A stretch of 64,000 nucleotides of DNA from Xiphydria camelus (lineage: Eukaryota; Arthropoda; Insecta; Hymenoptera; Xiphydriidae), in assembly GCA_963678675.1 (NCBI GenBank), contig OY783197.1, forward strand, positions 10,001-74,000, in the 5' to 3' direction. Position numbers and translations under genes: made by a program. This document shows, one piece after another, positions 10,418 to 22,596 of the stretch; within the stretch, counting starts at the first letter, position 1, and each line of letters starts with the position of its first letter. The notes under the pieces are model-generated. The model was not told where the DNA came from. It did no database searches and saw only the letters and a program-made list of their open reading frames with translations.

Positions 10418-13400
10418 AAATTTTGCTTCATTTTTTCAAGGAGCCTCTCTGGACGTATCCCATTATAACGCATTATTATGGACGTACCTCGAAAACGGGC
10501 GAACCTTTGCCCCTGCCGATATCCTGAGCGAAATGAAGATGAGAGGCATTGAACCCAGTGTCGTTACGTATCAGAGATTGATCATGGGTTACTGTATCGT
10601 CGGGGATATCGCGGGAGCGACAAAAATGTTGGAGCATATGAAGGAGGAGGGACTGGCAGTCGACGAAAGCATTTTAAACGCACTGATCGTAGGACATTCC
10701 CGGGCCGGGTAAGCAATTTCTACAACTCGGACGAGATGAGAAACCAAATCGCAGACAATCGTCAAAGTAGACCGCTCGTGTAAATGACTCGCGTCGGAAT
10801 GTTTAGCATATTTCAAAGGACAACTACCTTTACGTGTAAGGTGCACAATTTCTCTTCACCCTTCTCAGTGACTTGGAAAGCTCCGTTGGTATTTTGAGCG
10901 TTATGGATCGAGCGCAGATAAAACCATCTGCTCAGACGTACACCGCGCTGTTGTGCGCGTTTGCAAGGAGTGGCGATATTGAATCGATGAGAGGATATCT
11001 GTCCGAGTGTCGAGGAAAGAACGTAGAAATCACGGACAGAGATTTGATGAGTGTCATCTATACTTTAGCCGTTAATGGACACTCGGAACACGTTGATGAG
11101 GTCGGCAGGTTCCTTCTTCTCGTTCTTCTATTTTTCTCCGTCCATAGAATCGATACGTTGCGCGAGTTTACGCACGATGCGTGCCGCTCGGAGATGGGTC
11201 GCGATTACGGGTGTACCATTTCTCGCAACGTAGACACACTACCGCGCCCATCTCGACCTCGCGCACTTTAGAGTACGGCATGGCGAATATACCGAACTCT
11301 TCTACGATCGTTACAGGTAATCAGCTACATAACGAAGCAAAACGGCTTTGCTTCAAACGCTACTCAACTGATGCTGAGACTAATAGAGGCGAAGCGAGAA
11401 GACGTAGCAGCGAAAATTTTATTATGCATGCGTGAAAAATTGCACGATGAAGGTGAGATCGAGGATAAGGCGACTCTGTTCAGCGAGAAGTTGATAAACT
11501 GCAATGCGGTGAGTACGTCGTGTTTCCGTCGATGCGGTCCGATAATCCATCGGTGTTGAATCAATTTTCTCTACCCGCTCAAGCCGAACGAAACGATCGT
11601 TAAATGTTCCGACTTGACCGCGACCAAATACGGCAGCCACTTGATAATGGCAGCGGTGAGATGTGCGTTGAGCAATGGCGATATAAATCGGTGGAAGCCG
11701 CTATTGTCTGCTTGCGAATTTGCGGGCGCACAAATTAAGGAGCATTACTTCTGGCCGCTTTTTGTCAGGGCAGGTGTCGCGCGCGACATCGAAGGTACGC
11801 TGCGCGCGTTCAACGATCGTTGTACAACACACTCGACTCTTGTCTGTTCTTCCGATTTTGCGCGGCAAGAGTGCGATGTATCCTCCCAACGATCTTAACC
11901 AAACTGTTCTCATTTTCGCGGGTCAGGCATTAAGAAAATCATTTTATGCATGACGAAAGAATTCGATGTACCTGTGAGTCACGATACGATGTGGAAATGG
12001 ATTATGATATATCTTCCTGTGGACTGGGAACTAATTCTTGACGTTTTCCATAACGCCGGCCAATCGCAGGAGAGTATCGCAAACGCGTTTCTGCACAATA
12101 TTCTTTTCAAAGGTGATATCGTAACGGCTGCGCAATTCGGTAAGTTCGAGTGGTACGTATACACGTACTAACTGTAAGTCATTCACAAAAGCCTTCTTTC
12201 CTACGCGTATCGCATCATAACGCGAAATTGACGCGTTACCTCTCACTTTCAGCGTCGAAGCATGCCTATAGGTATTCTACCAAATATTATCGCCTTTTAA
12301 CGATTGCCCTGGTGAAAACGTACGATGTGAAATCATTCGTAACCTTGGCGCATTCTATATTTAAACCTCATATCTTCGATACATACGATACCTTGAACGA
12401 TTTACGATTTAACGAATTTGTGCGTCACCTTACGTTCTCTCTGCCGAAGGATAAAGGAGACATCTTGGGACTGGTAAGATGTGCACGATTTCAATTGATT
12501 TTCTCCGGTTTCTTTTTTCCACGCTTTGCGAGAAACGCGCATCTCGACTTTCCATTGTAAAGAGTCAAAGCGTTTGAAAGTCATGGACATACCGATATAG
12601 CGAAGGTGAATACATGCCTACGGATGAATGAGTATATATTCACTTGCAGATATTGGATGGCTTCGCCGAACAAAGATTACGCTTCTCGCCAGAAGTTGGC
12701 GAGGAGCTGCGAAAAAAGTTTGGAGAGACGATGAGTATGGAAACATTGAACAAACTTACCGACTTGACATCCGGATCTCTCTCCAACGAGAGCCGTAAAA
12801 CTGATTATTTTCGCCGTGAGAGAGCAAACAGTCCTAAGGTCACCGTAAGTAGTAGCCGCGTAGAGCGCGTATCTCTATCGCTGTCAAACCCCACGCGTGT
12901 AATTCACAGCTAATTCACGTTGGCAATGTCCGCGAGATGTACCGTACGAGGGTAGTCCCAGAAGTACCCGACCTGACGTATAAATGGCGGTAGTTGTCAG
13001 AACAAAATTACTATGCTCTCTCTAGAAAGTACCCACCTTATAAAGCTTATGTTTCAAGTTTGAAGACGCTACGTTGTTTGGTATTTGCTGGGACTACCCT
13101 CGTAGTTGTGAGTATACATACCGTTGAAAAATTCTAAAGGTACACACATACAGCCTCGCGTCCCAACGATTCGTTCGCGCATCCACCCGTTCTATTTTAC
13201 GCAGAGGCGTATTTCTGCGTATCGCGCTTTTCAGCGATAACGTTAAATTTTCGTAGGCTCACGATGACGCGAGCCTGAGAAAGTTATCGAATGGAACGAA
13301 GGAGGCTGAGATTCTTATAAAGTTGTGGGAGGTAGTAGGCCGTCCGACAGTAAAACGAGTCGTAACGCGATAACGTTTAACTTTGACATGTCGATTTCAA

Positions 13401-15464
13401 AGTTTCAGGGCCAATCGTCCAAGTACCCTCAAACGTAACCCTTAATTTGACAGTGTCTCATAAGATACATCGTTTTTTCTTAACTCAAAACATACTAAAA
13501 AATCCTTAACCTCACACATTTTCGAGTTCAGGTTACTTACCTAAGTGACACTTGTTTCCTACGAAACAGCGAAGCAGTTGCTGCTGGAGATTGCTTTCCT
13601 ATTTGCTACTCCATAGCAGTTGAGTGTCGCTTAAAGTTTTTCAACTAGCAATAATCGCACCTCGGTAGAACCTTATTGGTTACGATATCGCCACTGCGTA
13701 AAGCTAGTTGAAAAACTTTAAGCGACACTCGCAAAGCAATCTGAGGGGACTTGGTCGAACCCTCGGCCCTCAATGGTCAACTCGAACATGATCTCGAGAT
13801 TTCAAACGATAATGCGACGATGCGATCTCAATGTTAACGCTTGCAGATGTTGGGGTCCCAAAATTACTCGCGATTCCTCGACTATTGCGTTCGTAGGAAC
13901 GATTTAGACGGCGCCGGTGTGTACGTGAAGAAATTGAGACAGACAGATACCTTAGACGTTCCTGATATTTTAAAATACGCGGAACTTCTTATAAGACACG
14001 ATCGTCTGGATGGTTGGTATTTCAAATTATTGTACCAAGTATCGTGACTTCGCGCCAATGTACCCAGTACATCCAATTATGACTTGCATTCAGTTGCCGT
14101 CGGAGAAGCATCCACGAAAGTGGCAAACCTTTTTGTTCCCACTTGTCGTCACCCCGGAAATAAAGTGCCGTATCGAAACTAGATTTAAGGATATGCTTAG
14201 GTACCCCGGGGCACTGTACCAGTCGGTATCATTCCAGACGCGGTATTGTTTCTCAAGGAAGACCGGAATAGGTCCAGTAAAGTACCAGAGTTACACGTGA
14301 AAATATGCTCGAGAATGCTAAGATACGTAGCGAGTACAGGAAACGCGGATCATGTTCGCAAGTTATTCGAGGCCCTCAAAGCGAAGAATTATTTAATTCT
14401 TCGTAACACTACATTGTATCCATTGATCGCAGTTCACTTGGCACGGTAATTAGTTCGCATCTTCTGCATATTACAATTAGAACGTGAGAATGGTCGTGGT
14501 CGTGCGCGTATTCAAGTTTGTGATCGAGTTATGCGCGTCTATCAATGTACGTACGACCCCAAGACGTGTTTCGACGTGTGAAAATTGCTCTCTGCCACTC
14601 TTAATTTTCAATGCGAAACTTTTGTCTCCGGCGTAGGAACGATTTGAAAGCGGCTCTGAAAGCACTTGAATGGATTTATGTCAATAATAAATGCATACCT
14701 CAAACGATCGTACTGGCAAAGGGGTTCATAAATGCCGAAGACGTGGAATCTTTGCAACGGCTTACGGACATCAAATGTCGAGCAGAAGGAGAAACGGAAG
14801 CTCTTTACTCCCTCGTATACGCCTTTGTCGAATGTGGTCGCATTAGTCAAGCTCGGAGAATATTAGAGGTACGGAACTTTCATTAGTACCATTACGAGTA
14901 GACGCGGTATTCCGTTATAATTTAACGAGTACGTCGCGTCGTCTATTATATGATGTATTAAAATTCCAATCTCTTTCTTCATCCTTGTCTCTTTTCATCT
15001 CTTACTTCAGACTCCCGGACTGGTTTTGTTGGAGGAAAAAATCGCGAATATAATGAAGCTTTACGAGACGATGAACAATGTGTCTCATTTGATGGGTCTC
15101 CTCGAGCTGACGAAAGGTCTGCGCTGTTTTAACAGAGTTAGAAGTCTCCTGTATCTGACAGTTTTGAAGGTGTACTGTGAGTTGTAGCTCCTATTTTAAC
15201 GGTCTTTGACTTTTTTTTTTTTTCCCCCGACCCAAGGCTTTTGATAACGCGAACCAACCTCGTGTGTACACTTTCCATTTAGATCGGCAGGACAAATGGC
15301 AAGAAGCACTAGATCTTTGGACAAAGATGCAGGAAGATGTTCGGCCGTCCCAAGATTTCCTTCGGACTTTGGCGAAATTATTGACCAAACATAATCAACC
15401 CGTTCCATTTGCATATTCGGTAAACATTTCCGAACCTGATTCACGGAAGCGGGAAAACATGTAG
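9340..15464 (+). CDS. LRPPRC: LRPPRC / bicoid stability factor, mitochondrial PPR protein
   Basis: Fifteen exons give an unbroken frame of 989 residues: 9340-9512, 9607-9755, 10190-10312, 10441-10708, 10869-11108, 11325-11508, 11584-11794, 11927-12139, 12253-12473, 12650-12844, 13847-14012, 14238-14445, 14637-14868, 15011-15169 and 15237-15464. Pentatricopeptide helices are clear in exons 3-5 (LLLLDCCGS, DVSHYNALLWTYLENG, VTYQRLIMGYCIVGDIAGA, KPSAQTYTALLCAFARSGD) and resemble LRPPRC closely. The N-terminus is basic and hydroxylated (MATILRTSRYLQSF), as expected of a mitochondrial presequence. LRPPRC binds mitochondrial mRNAs with SLIRP and stabilises them. The protein is shorter than fly and human family members (about 1,400), so an exon may be missed. 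The donors of exons 5 and 11 (GTTCCT, GTTGGT) are weak and least certain. The upstream region is foldback elements, and an in-frame ATG at 9130 could extend the protein. Confidence 0.88.
9834..9992. mobile_element. foldback MITE-like element H in LRPPRC intron 2
   Basis: The inverted termini TACAGGGTCTTC and GAAGACCCTGTA begin and end with TA. Inner arms include AGACCACGTGAC / GTCACGTGGTCT and CTACGTGACCTACGCGC / GCGCGTAGGTCACG. The TA ends suggest a Tc1/mariner-type origin. Confidence 0.82.
10386..10414. repeat. (GA)n microsatellite in LRPPRC intron 3
   Basis: About 14 GA dinucleotides lie 30 bp before the exon-4 acceptor on the sense strand. Confidence 0.95.
12945..13104. mobile_element. 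mariner-type MITE I in LRPPRC intron 10
   Basis: TACGAGGGTAGTCCCAG at the left and CTGGGACTACCCTCGTA at the right are perfect inverted repeats flanked by TA. ACGAGGG-type ends are typical of mariner elements. At 160 bp with no frame it is a non-autonomous deletion derivative. Confidence 0.85.
13588..13741. mobile_element. foldback element J in LRPPRC intron 10
   Basis: The inner arms GTGTCGCTTAAAGTTTTTCA and their complement, and the outer GATTGCTT...AAGCAATC, form a foldback of about 150 bp. The middle contains TTATTGGTTACG. It lies 106 bp before exon 11. Confidence 0.8.
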
Positions 15465-16280
15465 GATGGATGCAGATGACCCCTCTTTCAAAGTATGTAA
15501 AGGTACGAGTACATTCGACTGACGACAACCTTTTAGCAGCAGACGACAATGACGCGACACCGCTCGCGAAACTGTAACACCGTGATCTCTCTCTCTCCCT
15601 CACCCGCTCGTTCTCTCTACACCGTATATTTAATACCGCGTACCCTAGTACCTACTGTTTTAATCGTCACGATGGAATAGATCTAGATTCTCTGTAGATG
15701 CTTATTCGTTTATTTTACTCTTTTTTTATAAATGTAAATAAGTAATATACAAATTGTATTTGTGATAGTTTGAAAATCAAATTACACGTATATAGATATC
15801 GATTCGACAGATCAAACACACATCTCTTACACGGTGTTCAATACTACGCGGTGGAACGCTACGTCAGCATTATTTCAGCGTTGCGTTACTAGGATCGATG
15901 GAATTGCAGGATCAGGAATTGGAAAGAATTTGACATTCCCGAGCGCGCGCACACTTTCAAATCGAAAGATGGTATTCGACTGGAGAAGTGAGGCAAATTT
16001 TGATCGAGACGAATAACGCGGAATGAGTCGGAAGAAGAGTGTATTCTCGACTCTTTCGTTATTTAGAGTATGGGTATCAGTGAAATCACGTCTCGTTATA
16101 AATTGTCGTTAAAAAATTACTTTATAAACATTCGTTGTACCGATCGCGCAGAGATCACTCGTTAGTAATAATAGACGGGAAGAAAAATTAATAATAAAAC
16201 ACAAGCGGTACCACAAGAACAAAGAGCAAACTTTGAGTGAGATTGAGTCTTAAACTTAAAAATTCTTTTAAAAAACTACA
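15465..16280. other. 3' ends of LRPPRC and BAF (convergent), no other gene
   Basis: The two genes point at each other here. AT-rich sequence around 15700-15790 fits a 3' UTR, but no canonical AATAAA close to the LRPPRC stop was found. The short open frame at 15834-16016 has no recognisable domain. Confidence 0.5.
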
Positions 16281-16771
16281 TTACAAAAATTCGTCGCACC
16301 AGTCGTTGAGACACTGATAACAATCGTTGGATTGTTTCGTGTTTGCGGAGCATACGTCTTTCATCCATTCTTGAAATAGCTCCCGATTTTTCTTAAGAAC
16401 GAGATATTGTCCGAGTACCACGTACGCCTGCAAATAGTTTTACTTGGAATGGGACTTGCGAGATATCGAAAGCCACACGCGGAGATTGTTTTGCTAGCGG
16501 CAAAGTTGAGAGGTTTAAATTTAAATTAGACACATCCAACACAGGCGAACCTGATCTGACGACTCTGACTTTGTTATGCGTATGTTGATGAAGCCGCGTA
16601 AGGGGCGGGAGGGTGTAACGATAAATAAAATTAAGTGTTATTTGCCTTGTCGAATCCAGCTGCTTCTAATCTCTTTCCTAAGACCTCTCCGACACCGGCG
16701 AGGTCCGTAACTGGTTTCTCACCCATGGGTTCAGCCACAAAATTTTTATGCTTTTGCGACGTGCTCGACAT
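16281..16771 (-). CDS. baf: barrier-to-autointegration factor (BAF)
   Basis: Two exons, 16646-16771 and 16281-16427, encode 90 residues, the usual BAF length. Exon 1 starts [19 protein letters not shown] and holds the helix-hairpin-helix [17 protein letters not shown]. Exon 2 starts [13 protein letters not shown] and ends [16 protein letters not shown] is a small dimer that bridges double-stranded DNA, binds LEM-domain proteins and lamin, and organises chromatin at the reforming nuclear envelope. The conserved junction GFDK/AYVVLGQ places the splice at AAG|GCAAAT, so the only coding intron has a GC donor; no GT is available nearby. The acceptor is TATTTGCAG. Identity is very secure. Confidence 0.96.
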
Positions 16772-17596
16772 GATGATACCTTTATCTCTGGAAATAAGGA
16801 CCTTTGAGTATGTGACATGAGTTTATTGTTGGAAAAGTTGCCAAGCGGTATCAGGGTGTGATGTAACGGTATGGGGAGCTACCGATCCGAAATTACGCAA
16901 GTTTGAGCCAAAGAACCAATTGAATAGTCATAGTTTGAGACCTCTCTCTTTCCCAATCGAGATTATAATTGGAATAGCCAAGTATTATTACACGCTTCGC
17001 GCGCCGTGAACAAGGAACAATCATAGTGTCAATTTATAACATTGCCCTTTGTACGCGATCAAACGAGTGCGATTAACTTTCGTTGAGCGACGAATGCACG
17101 CAAAAGGGTACAACATTTTGCACTGATTATTACTTACGCGATTATTAGTTGGAAGAAACTGGTATTATCGCTACCGTGCCAAAGAATTGTGCGTTGATCG
17201 CATTCGAGCAAAGATGATCCGCCGATAAATCTAGAACCACCTCTGCAAATTCCTCAACGATTAACCCGCGCGATCGTCGTATATATTATTATTAGATAAT
17301 TAAAACTACGGGAAGAAAACGTGGACACCAGAACCGGTGCCAATATGCAAGAGGTTATCGTAGGCGTACAACACTCGTCACTCTGGAAAATGAGAAAAAA
17401 TTATGGCGTCTATTAAAGCACAATTTACATGAAACGTTTGCTTTGATGCCATCTACCGATGAACTCTGAAACTAAATTTAAAAAATCATGAGTCGTATCG
17501 CCATCTACAGTAGACATCTCGTATTTGTGACTTCGTCTCGCAAAACTCGGCCGGGTTGATAGCATCACCGCCGAAAAGTAGTCCAATTTCGAGCGT
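16772..17596. other. upstream region of BAF with a dispersed repeat
   Basis: No gene is recognised. The segment around 17395-17520 contains TGCCATCTACCGATGAACTC and CGCCATCTACAGTAGAC, resembling the non-inverted repeat family at 28130-28220 and 42905-43020. The BAF promoter presumably lies near 16772-17000, but no site can be named. Confidence 0.45.
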
Positions 17597-17726
17597 TAAG
17601 GCCATCACACACAAAATTCCATAAGGCCGTAAGACGTAAGCGTAAGCGAATAAACCAATCAGGATCAAGTATTCCGTTGTCCGTAACCCCACCACAACGG
17701 AATACTTGATCCTGATTGGCCTTTAT
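17597..17726. mobile_element. element C-family foldback with palindromic core (K)
   Basis: The left arm matches element C (TAAGGCCATCACACACAAAA and ACGTAAGCGTAAGCG) but the right arm is almost absent, leaving GGCCTTTA. Between them lies a palindrome of about 70 bp: CCAATCAGGATCAAGTATTC...GAATACTTGATCCTGATTGG. It looks like a rearranged or partly deleted copy. Confidence 0.72.
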
Positions 17727-17760
17727 GTCACACGTTCGTGCACGAAGAATAAACTTTCCA

Positions 17761-17919
17761 GTAGGCCTATTCTGTAACTCGTTACGACCCGTAACGACGG
17801 TTGTCGTTAGCATTAGTCCAATCAGGACCCCCACCACAACGGAATACTTGATCCTGATTGGACCAATACTAACGACAACCGTCGTTACGGGTCGTAACGA
17901 GTTACAGAATAGGCCTACA
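17761..17919. mobile_element. foldback MITE-like element L
   Basis: The arms of about 60 bp are nearly perfect: GTAGGCCTATTCTGTAACTC, then GTTACGACCCGTAACGACGG, mirrored on the right. The core CCAATCAGGA..TCCTGATTGG is shared with K and with 2866-2940, although the arms differ completely. Confidence 0.88.
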
Positions 17920-20386
17920 GACGTGAGAGGTAAATTATTAAAATGTGCAATAACTGATAAATTGTCCCAGGATTGAAAGTTATTGGAAAGGTTATGCTTA
18001 CATAATACGCTGCTGACACACGTGATAGCACGCTTCATTATTCATTGCCCATTGGTTGGCAATGCTGGGGGTTGACGACGATCGCGCTCAGTGACAATTG
18101 GGACGTCAGTTCGTTGTCGTCTCAAATTTCGATTTTTGGAAAGTATCGTTACGAAATTCCTCGTTTCAACTTACATATATATTTAGGCGCGTGCACAGTT
18201 TGCATTCTCGAAAGGGACGAATATTTTCTCCGACCGCGAAGAAAAAGCCTGAATAACTCGTGCTACAACTCTGGTCGAGTTACGAGCTCGTTCACGTTGT
18301 CGTTCTCGCAACAGACACGACGTGACCTATTTTTTTCCTCGAATATTTTCGCATATCGATTCACGAGCGAGCGAATGTGCAAATTCGCGTGTGAATTATC
18401 GCAGGTGCGTCAATTGTTTCGAAGATGCGAATAAATATGACGACTACGGTTACACCCGTAGCACCTTTCGATATTTCGTCAAAAGGTACCGCTGCCTCTC
18501 GAGAAGATCGCGGAATCCCCGTAGTGTGAAAAGTGCGAGAAATATCCCGTCGAAATGGATCGTAACCTATTACATACGTATGCGTTGTAATAACCGTTGC
18601 ATCCCATAAACGTTTACGCGCAGTGCGACGATAAAGCGTTTGAAGCAGATCCATGCCGGAGACGATCCAAGACCATCTTCTCACATTGTTCGCGACACGT
18701 CGACGGGTCCATTAAACGAGTCAATTTATCGTATTTCCATTGGTAAGAATGATAATTTTGTGTAATCAAAAAAACTAGACTGGTCTCCTTCCGCTTTCCA
18801 TTCGAAACGCGTTGCGCGATATGTCAGACCGGAAGAACGAATAGATTTGCGACGCGCTCCTCTGTTAAAATTTCTTTATTCGTATAGACAACGACTACGA
18901 CTTCTTCTTCGGCGAAGCTTACTTTTGAGGTATAAGAGATGTAAGAATATGGAAAACACGTCGTTTCTCGGTTACCGCTGACGAATTAAAAAGGTTCTGC
19001 GCGTCAAGATGGAAATGAACGCCGTGTATAACCTTCCACTCGACCAAAAATTTTATGTACGCTCGTCTATACAGATATATCAATTGTTTCGTCTTTTCTA
19101 TTCTTTTCCCTTCTTGCTTTTCTTTTTCTTTTTCTTTTTTTTAACTCGCGTTCCTTGACACGTTCGTCGACATTTTCTACAAAGTGCGTCTTCGTTCAAC
19201 AGAGGTTAAGTACAGGTCTCTCTCTCTCTCCCCCCCTCTCCCTCCCTCTCTCTATATAAATGTTAGGTTAGGTACAGTGGACGTGACTGGAGTGAAACGG
19301 GCAAATGTCATCCGCCGTCAGAACCGAGTGGCGTCATTGGTCCCACGCGATTTACGATGTACCGCCATTGGCTCTGAAAATAGAAGCCATTTTCAGCTCC
19401 TACCGTGTTTCTAGCACATAAGAAGCTCATCAGCTGTCGCGGGGAGATGAGCTGCGGGTTTGTTTCGCTGGTTGTGTGTCCTTTATTATTTAATATCTGA
19501 TATTCGGTACGCGCGAGCTGTCCTACCAAAATATTCCGAATTTCATCGCGCAGTACCGTTGGCAGACGGTGCGACGACGACGACATAGACATTGAAATTT
19601 TTAAAGCGCGATTTACGGTTCCGCGAAAAAACATTTCTACACGGAAACACGAAAAGGTCTCCCGTGATCTTCGCTGCACCGTTCGCGGGTAGAGTAGGGA
19701 GCGGTGACGTCATGTGCTGAAACATCGGACGATGCTGTTGTGATAGAAGACGCAGGTGCGTCGAAAGTAAGCAAATTTCGCTTTACCATTGAGAATGTCC
19801 CTTTTCTTTCTTCTCCTCGTTGAACCTCATCTGCATTACCCTCTCTGCGCTCAGTAGACCCGCAGATTATGACCGTGCGAAAATATCGGTGTCCACCTTT
19901 CGCGTGATCGTCGAAAGTTTACCCCCCCTGATTGTTTCAGTTGTATCGCGAACGATTCCATGGTATTCAAATTTTCATTCACTTTTAGGATGATGCTTCC
20001 GCTTTGGTTCGTGCCGGTGAAAGCGTTGAGATGTCGGTCGTTACGCGCTGTTCCGTTTTTATGGTATCTCTGTCGACAATGACGATACGAATAACGATGG
20101 GTAGAGTACAACCCCAGAGTCCTAGCGACGAGTTTACGCGGATAGATGTACCTTTCCAAATATCGCGTCTCTCACGTCAACGAATTGCTATTTTTCCGAG
20201 CGAGTTATCCATCTCATCCTCTTCCCCGCTGGCGAAACACTGAACCAATTTCGTTAAAACCAAAGCACCCGGCGTTGAGTTGAAAGGATATATCTTTGGG
20301 TTCGATGTATATGTATAGAATCGTCCCAGGGAAACCACGAGCCGTCTAAAAGCAGAGTTCGAAACAGAGGTGGAACGTGTAGGAAG
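17920..20386. other. noncoding upstream of ariadne-1
   Basis: No coding exon could be supported on either strand. The stretch contains pyrimidine-rich tracts (19080-19140, 19205-19255) and probably the ari-1 promoter and 5' UTR, perhaps with noncoding exons. An ATTGGTTGGC motif lies at 18050. The short frames here show no domain. Confidence 0.5.
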
Positions 20387-22565
20387 ATGGAATCGGAGGA
20401 TGAAACCTCGTACGACGATGTGGACTCCGGCAACGAGTCGAGCGATGTGGATTTCGATATGGAAACCGAACCCGGAAATCCACGGGAACGCGCGGCGGAT
20501 GTCGACGACTACCCGTTCGAAGTTCTCTCCACGGAAGAGATAGTTCAGCATATGGTCGATTCGATTAAGGAGGTCAACACGGTTGTAGAAGTAAGAAAAA
20601 TTGCCCCTTTTTTGTATTTTTTCGTTTTCCTACATTCCTTTTCCTCTCATCCCCCCATGTATAGGTACATCCCCCAAAAGTCAATGTAGCATTGTGCGTT
20701 ATCGCGAACACTGTCCAAACGAATGGTACCCCCCCCCCCCCCCCCGTTCTTCCACAATCACATTGCTCTCCGTAGTTTGAATTCGATTGATCAAAGGGCT
20801 CCTTTTTCTTTCAGATACCAGCCACGACAACGCGGATTCTACTCAATCACTTCAAGTGGGATAAGGAGAAGCTAATGGAACGTTTTTACGACGGAGACCA
20901 GGAAAAGTTGTTTGCCGAGGCACGCGTTGTCAATCCCTTTAGAAAGGGCCCGCTCATTAATAAAACACGATCCTCGCAAACCTGTACGGTAAAGAGCCGA
21001 TCGAGAATTCTCTAGAATTGGAAAATGAAATATGCGGAGCAAACAATTTGGTTCCCTTTGCTGTGCTTCCAATTTGTTTTCTCCCGCGGACTAGAATTTA
21101 CGTAGGATAGACATTACGGGCTCCTTGTTGTTGCACCGTGGCATATAATTTATCGTTCCTGCCAACAGTCTCGGCGAACGTCGACTACCAATGGTACGGA
21201 AGAGTGTGGGATTTGCTTCATGATTCTACCATCCTCGGTGCGTAATGATGTCTCATTGTATGTAATACGCGACATTGTAGGCGTGGGGTATCCGAGTAAG
21301 AGAAACCGGTCGACCAAAGATAGAAATGATCATCGCGTTGCGCATCCGCGTCTCTGTGCGATTCGCGATTTAGACTTTCACGTATCGTGCGTGCGCGCTG
21401 AGCATTTAAACGACCATGCGACACGTGCGTACTTTGTTTCTCCGATTTGTTCAACAACGAAGGTCGCACACGAGTCGCAACGAATGAAATCCTCGGCTTG
21501 ATCACGGACGCAGGTGCGCGGAGATGGCACCGCGCGTCCTTTCGATCCCTTAAAACGAGAAGACTCCCATCTTCGCGTCTTGCAATAACCTTTACGGCAA
21601 TATCGCGTCGCCGAGTTCGAGTGCGATTAAATTTTGCATCATCGCGTTAAAACTGCGTCTCCCTGTATGGATCGCAGATGATGACCGGATTGGAGTGCGG
21701 TCATCGTTTTTGTACGGGCTGCTGGGGCGAATACTTGACTACAAAAATTATGGAGGAGGGAGTCGGACAAACGATAGCGTGCGCGGCGCACGCTTGCGAC
21801 ATACTGGTGGACGATGCCAGCGTGATGCGCCTCGTCAAGGATTCCAAGGTCAGGCTCAAGTATCAGCACCTCATAACCAACAGTTTCGTCGAAGTAAGTC
21901 GCCGGCTCCTCATTGATTTGACATCTTCGTGCCGTCGTCGTCACGTGATCACATCGTGCGATAACAATCGGCGTTCCTGTGTTGTGTCGTTTAGTGTAAC
22001 AGGTTGTTGAGGTGGTGCCCCTCTCCGGATTGCAACAACGCTATAAAAGTATTGCACGTAGAAGCCAGACCCGTCACCTGCAAATGCGGACATACGTTTT
22101 GCTTCTATTGCGGGGAGAATTGGCACGATCCCGTAAAGTGTCACTTGTTGCGCAAGTGGATCAAGAAGTGCGATGACGATTCCGAAACCTCCAATTGGAT
22201 TGCTGCAAATACGAAAGAATGTCCCAAGTGCAACGTTACTATCGAGAAAGATGGCGGATGCAATCATATGGTGTGTAAAAACCAAAACTGCAAAACCGAC
22301 TTTTGCTGGGTTTGTCTTGGACCGTGGGAGCCGCACGGTTCGAGTTGGTACAATTGCAACCGATATCACGAAGTAGAGGCCAAAGCGGCAAGGGACGCTC
22401 AAGAGAGGTCCAGATCGGCGTTGCAGAGGTACTTGTTCTACTGCAACAGATACATGAATCACATGCAGTCGCTCAAATTTGAGAGTAAATTGTATAACAG
22501 CGTGAAGGAAAAGATGGAGGAGATGCAACAACACAACATGTCCTGGATAGAGGTACTCTCTTCTT

Positions 22566-22596
<31 letters not shown>

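Noticed and set aside
14010..14237. Reading through from LRPPRC exon 11 into the following sequence
   Set aside because: The frame loses PPR character and stops; splicing GAT G to the acceptor at 14237 restores the phase and helical repeats.
18045..18609. Overlapping plus-strand frames upstream of ari-1
   Set aside because: Unrecognisable translations in competing frames, no compatible splice link to the conserved ari-1 exons.
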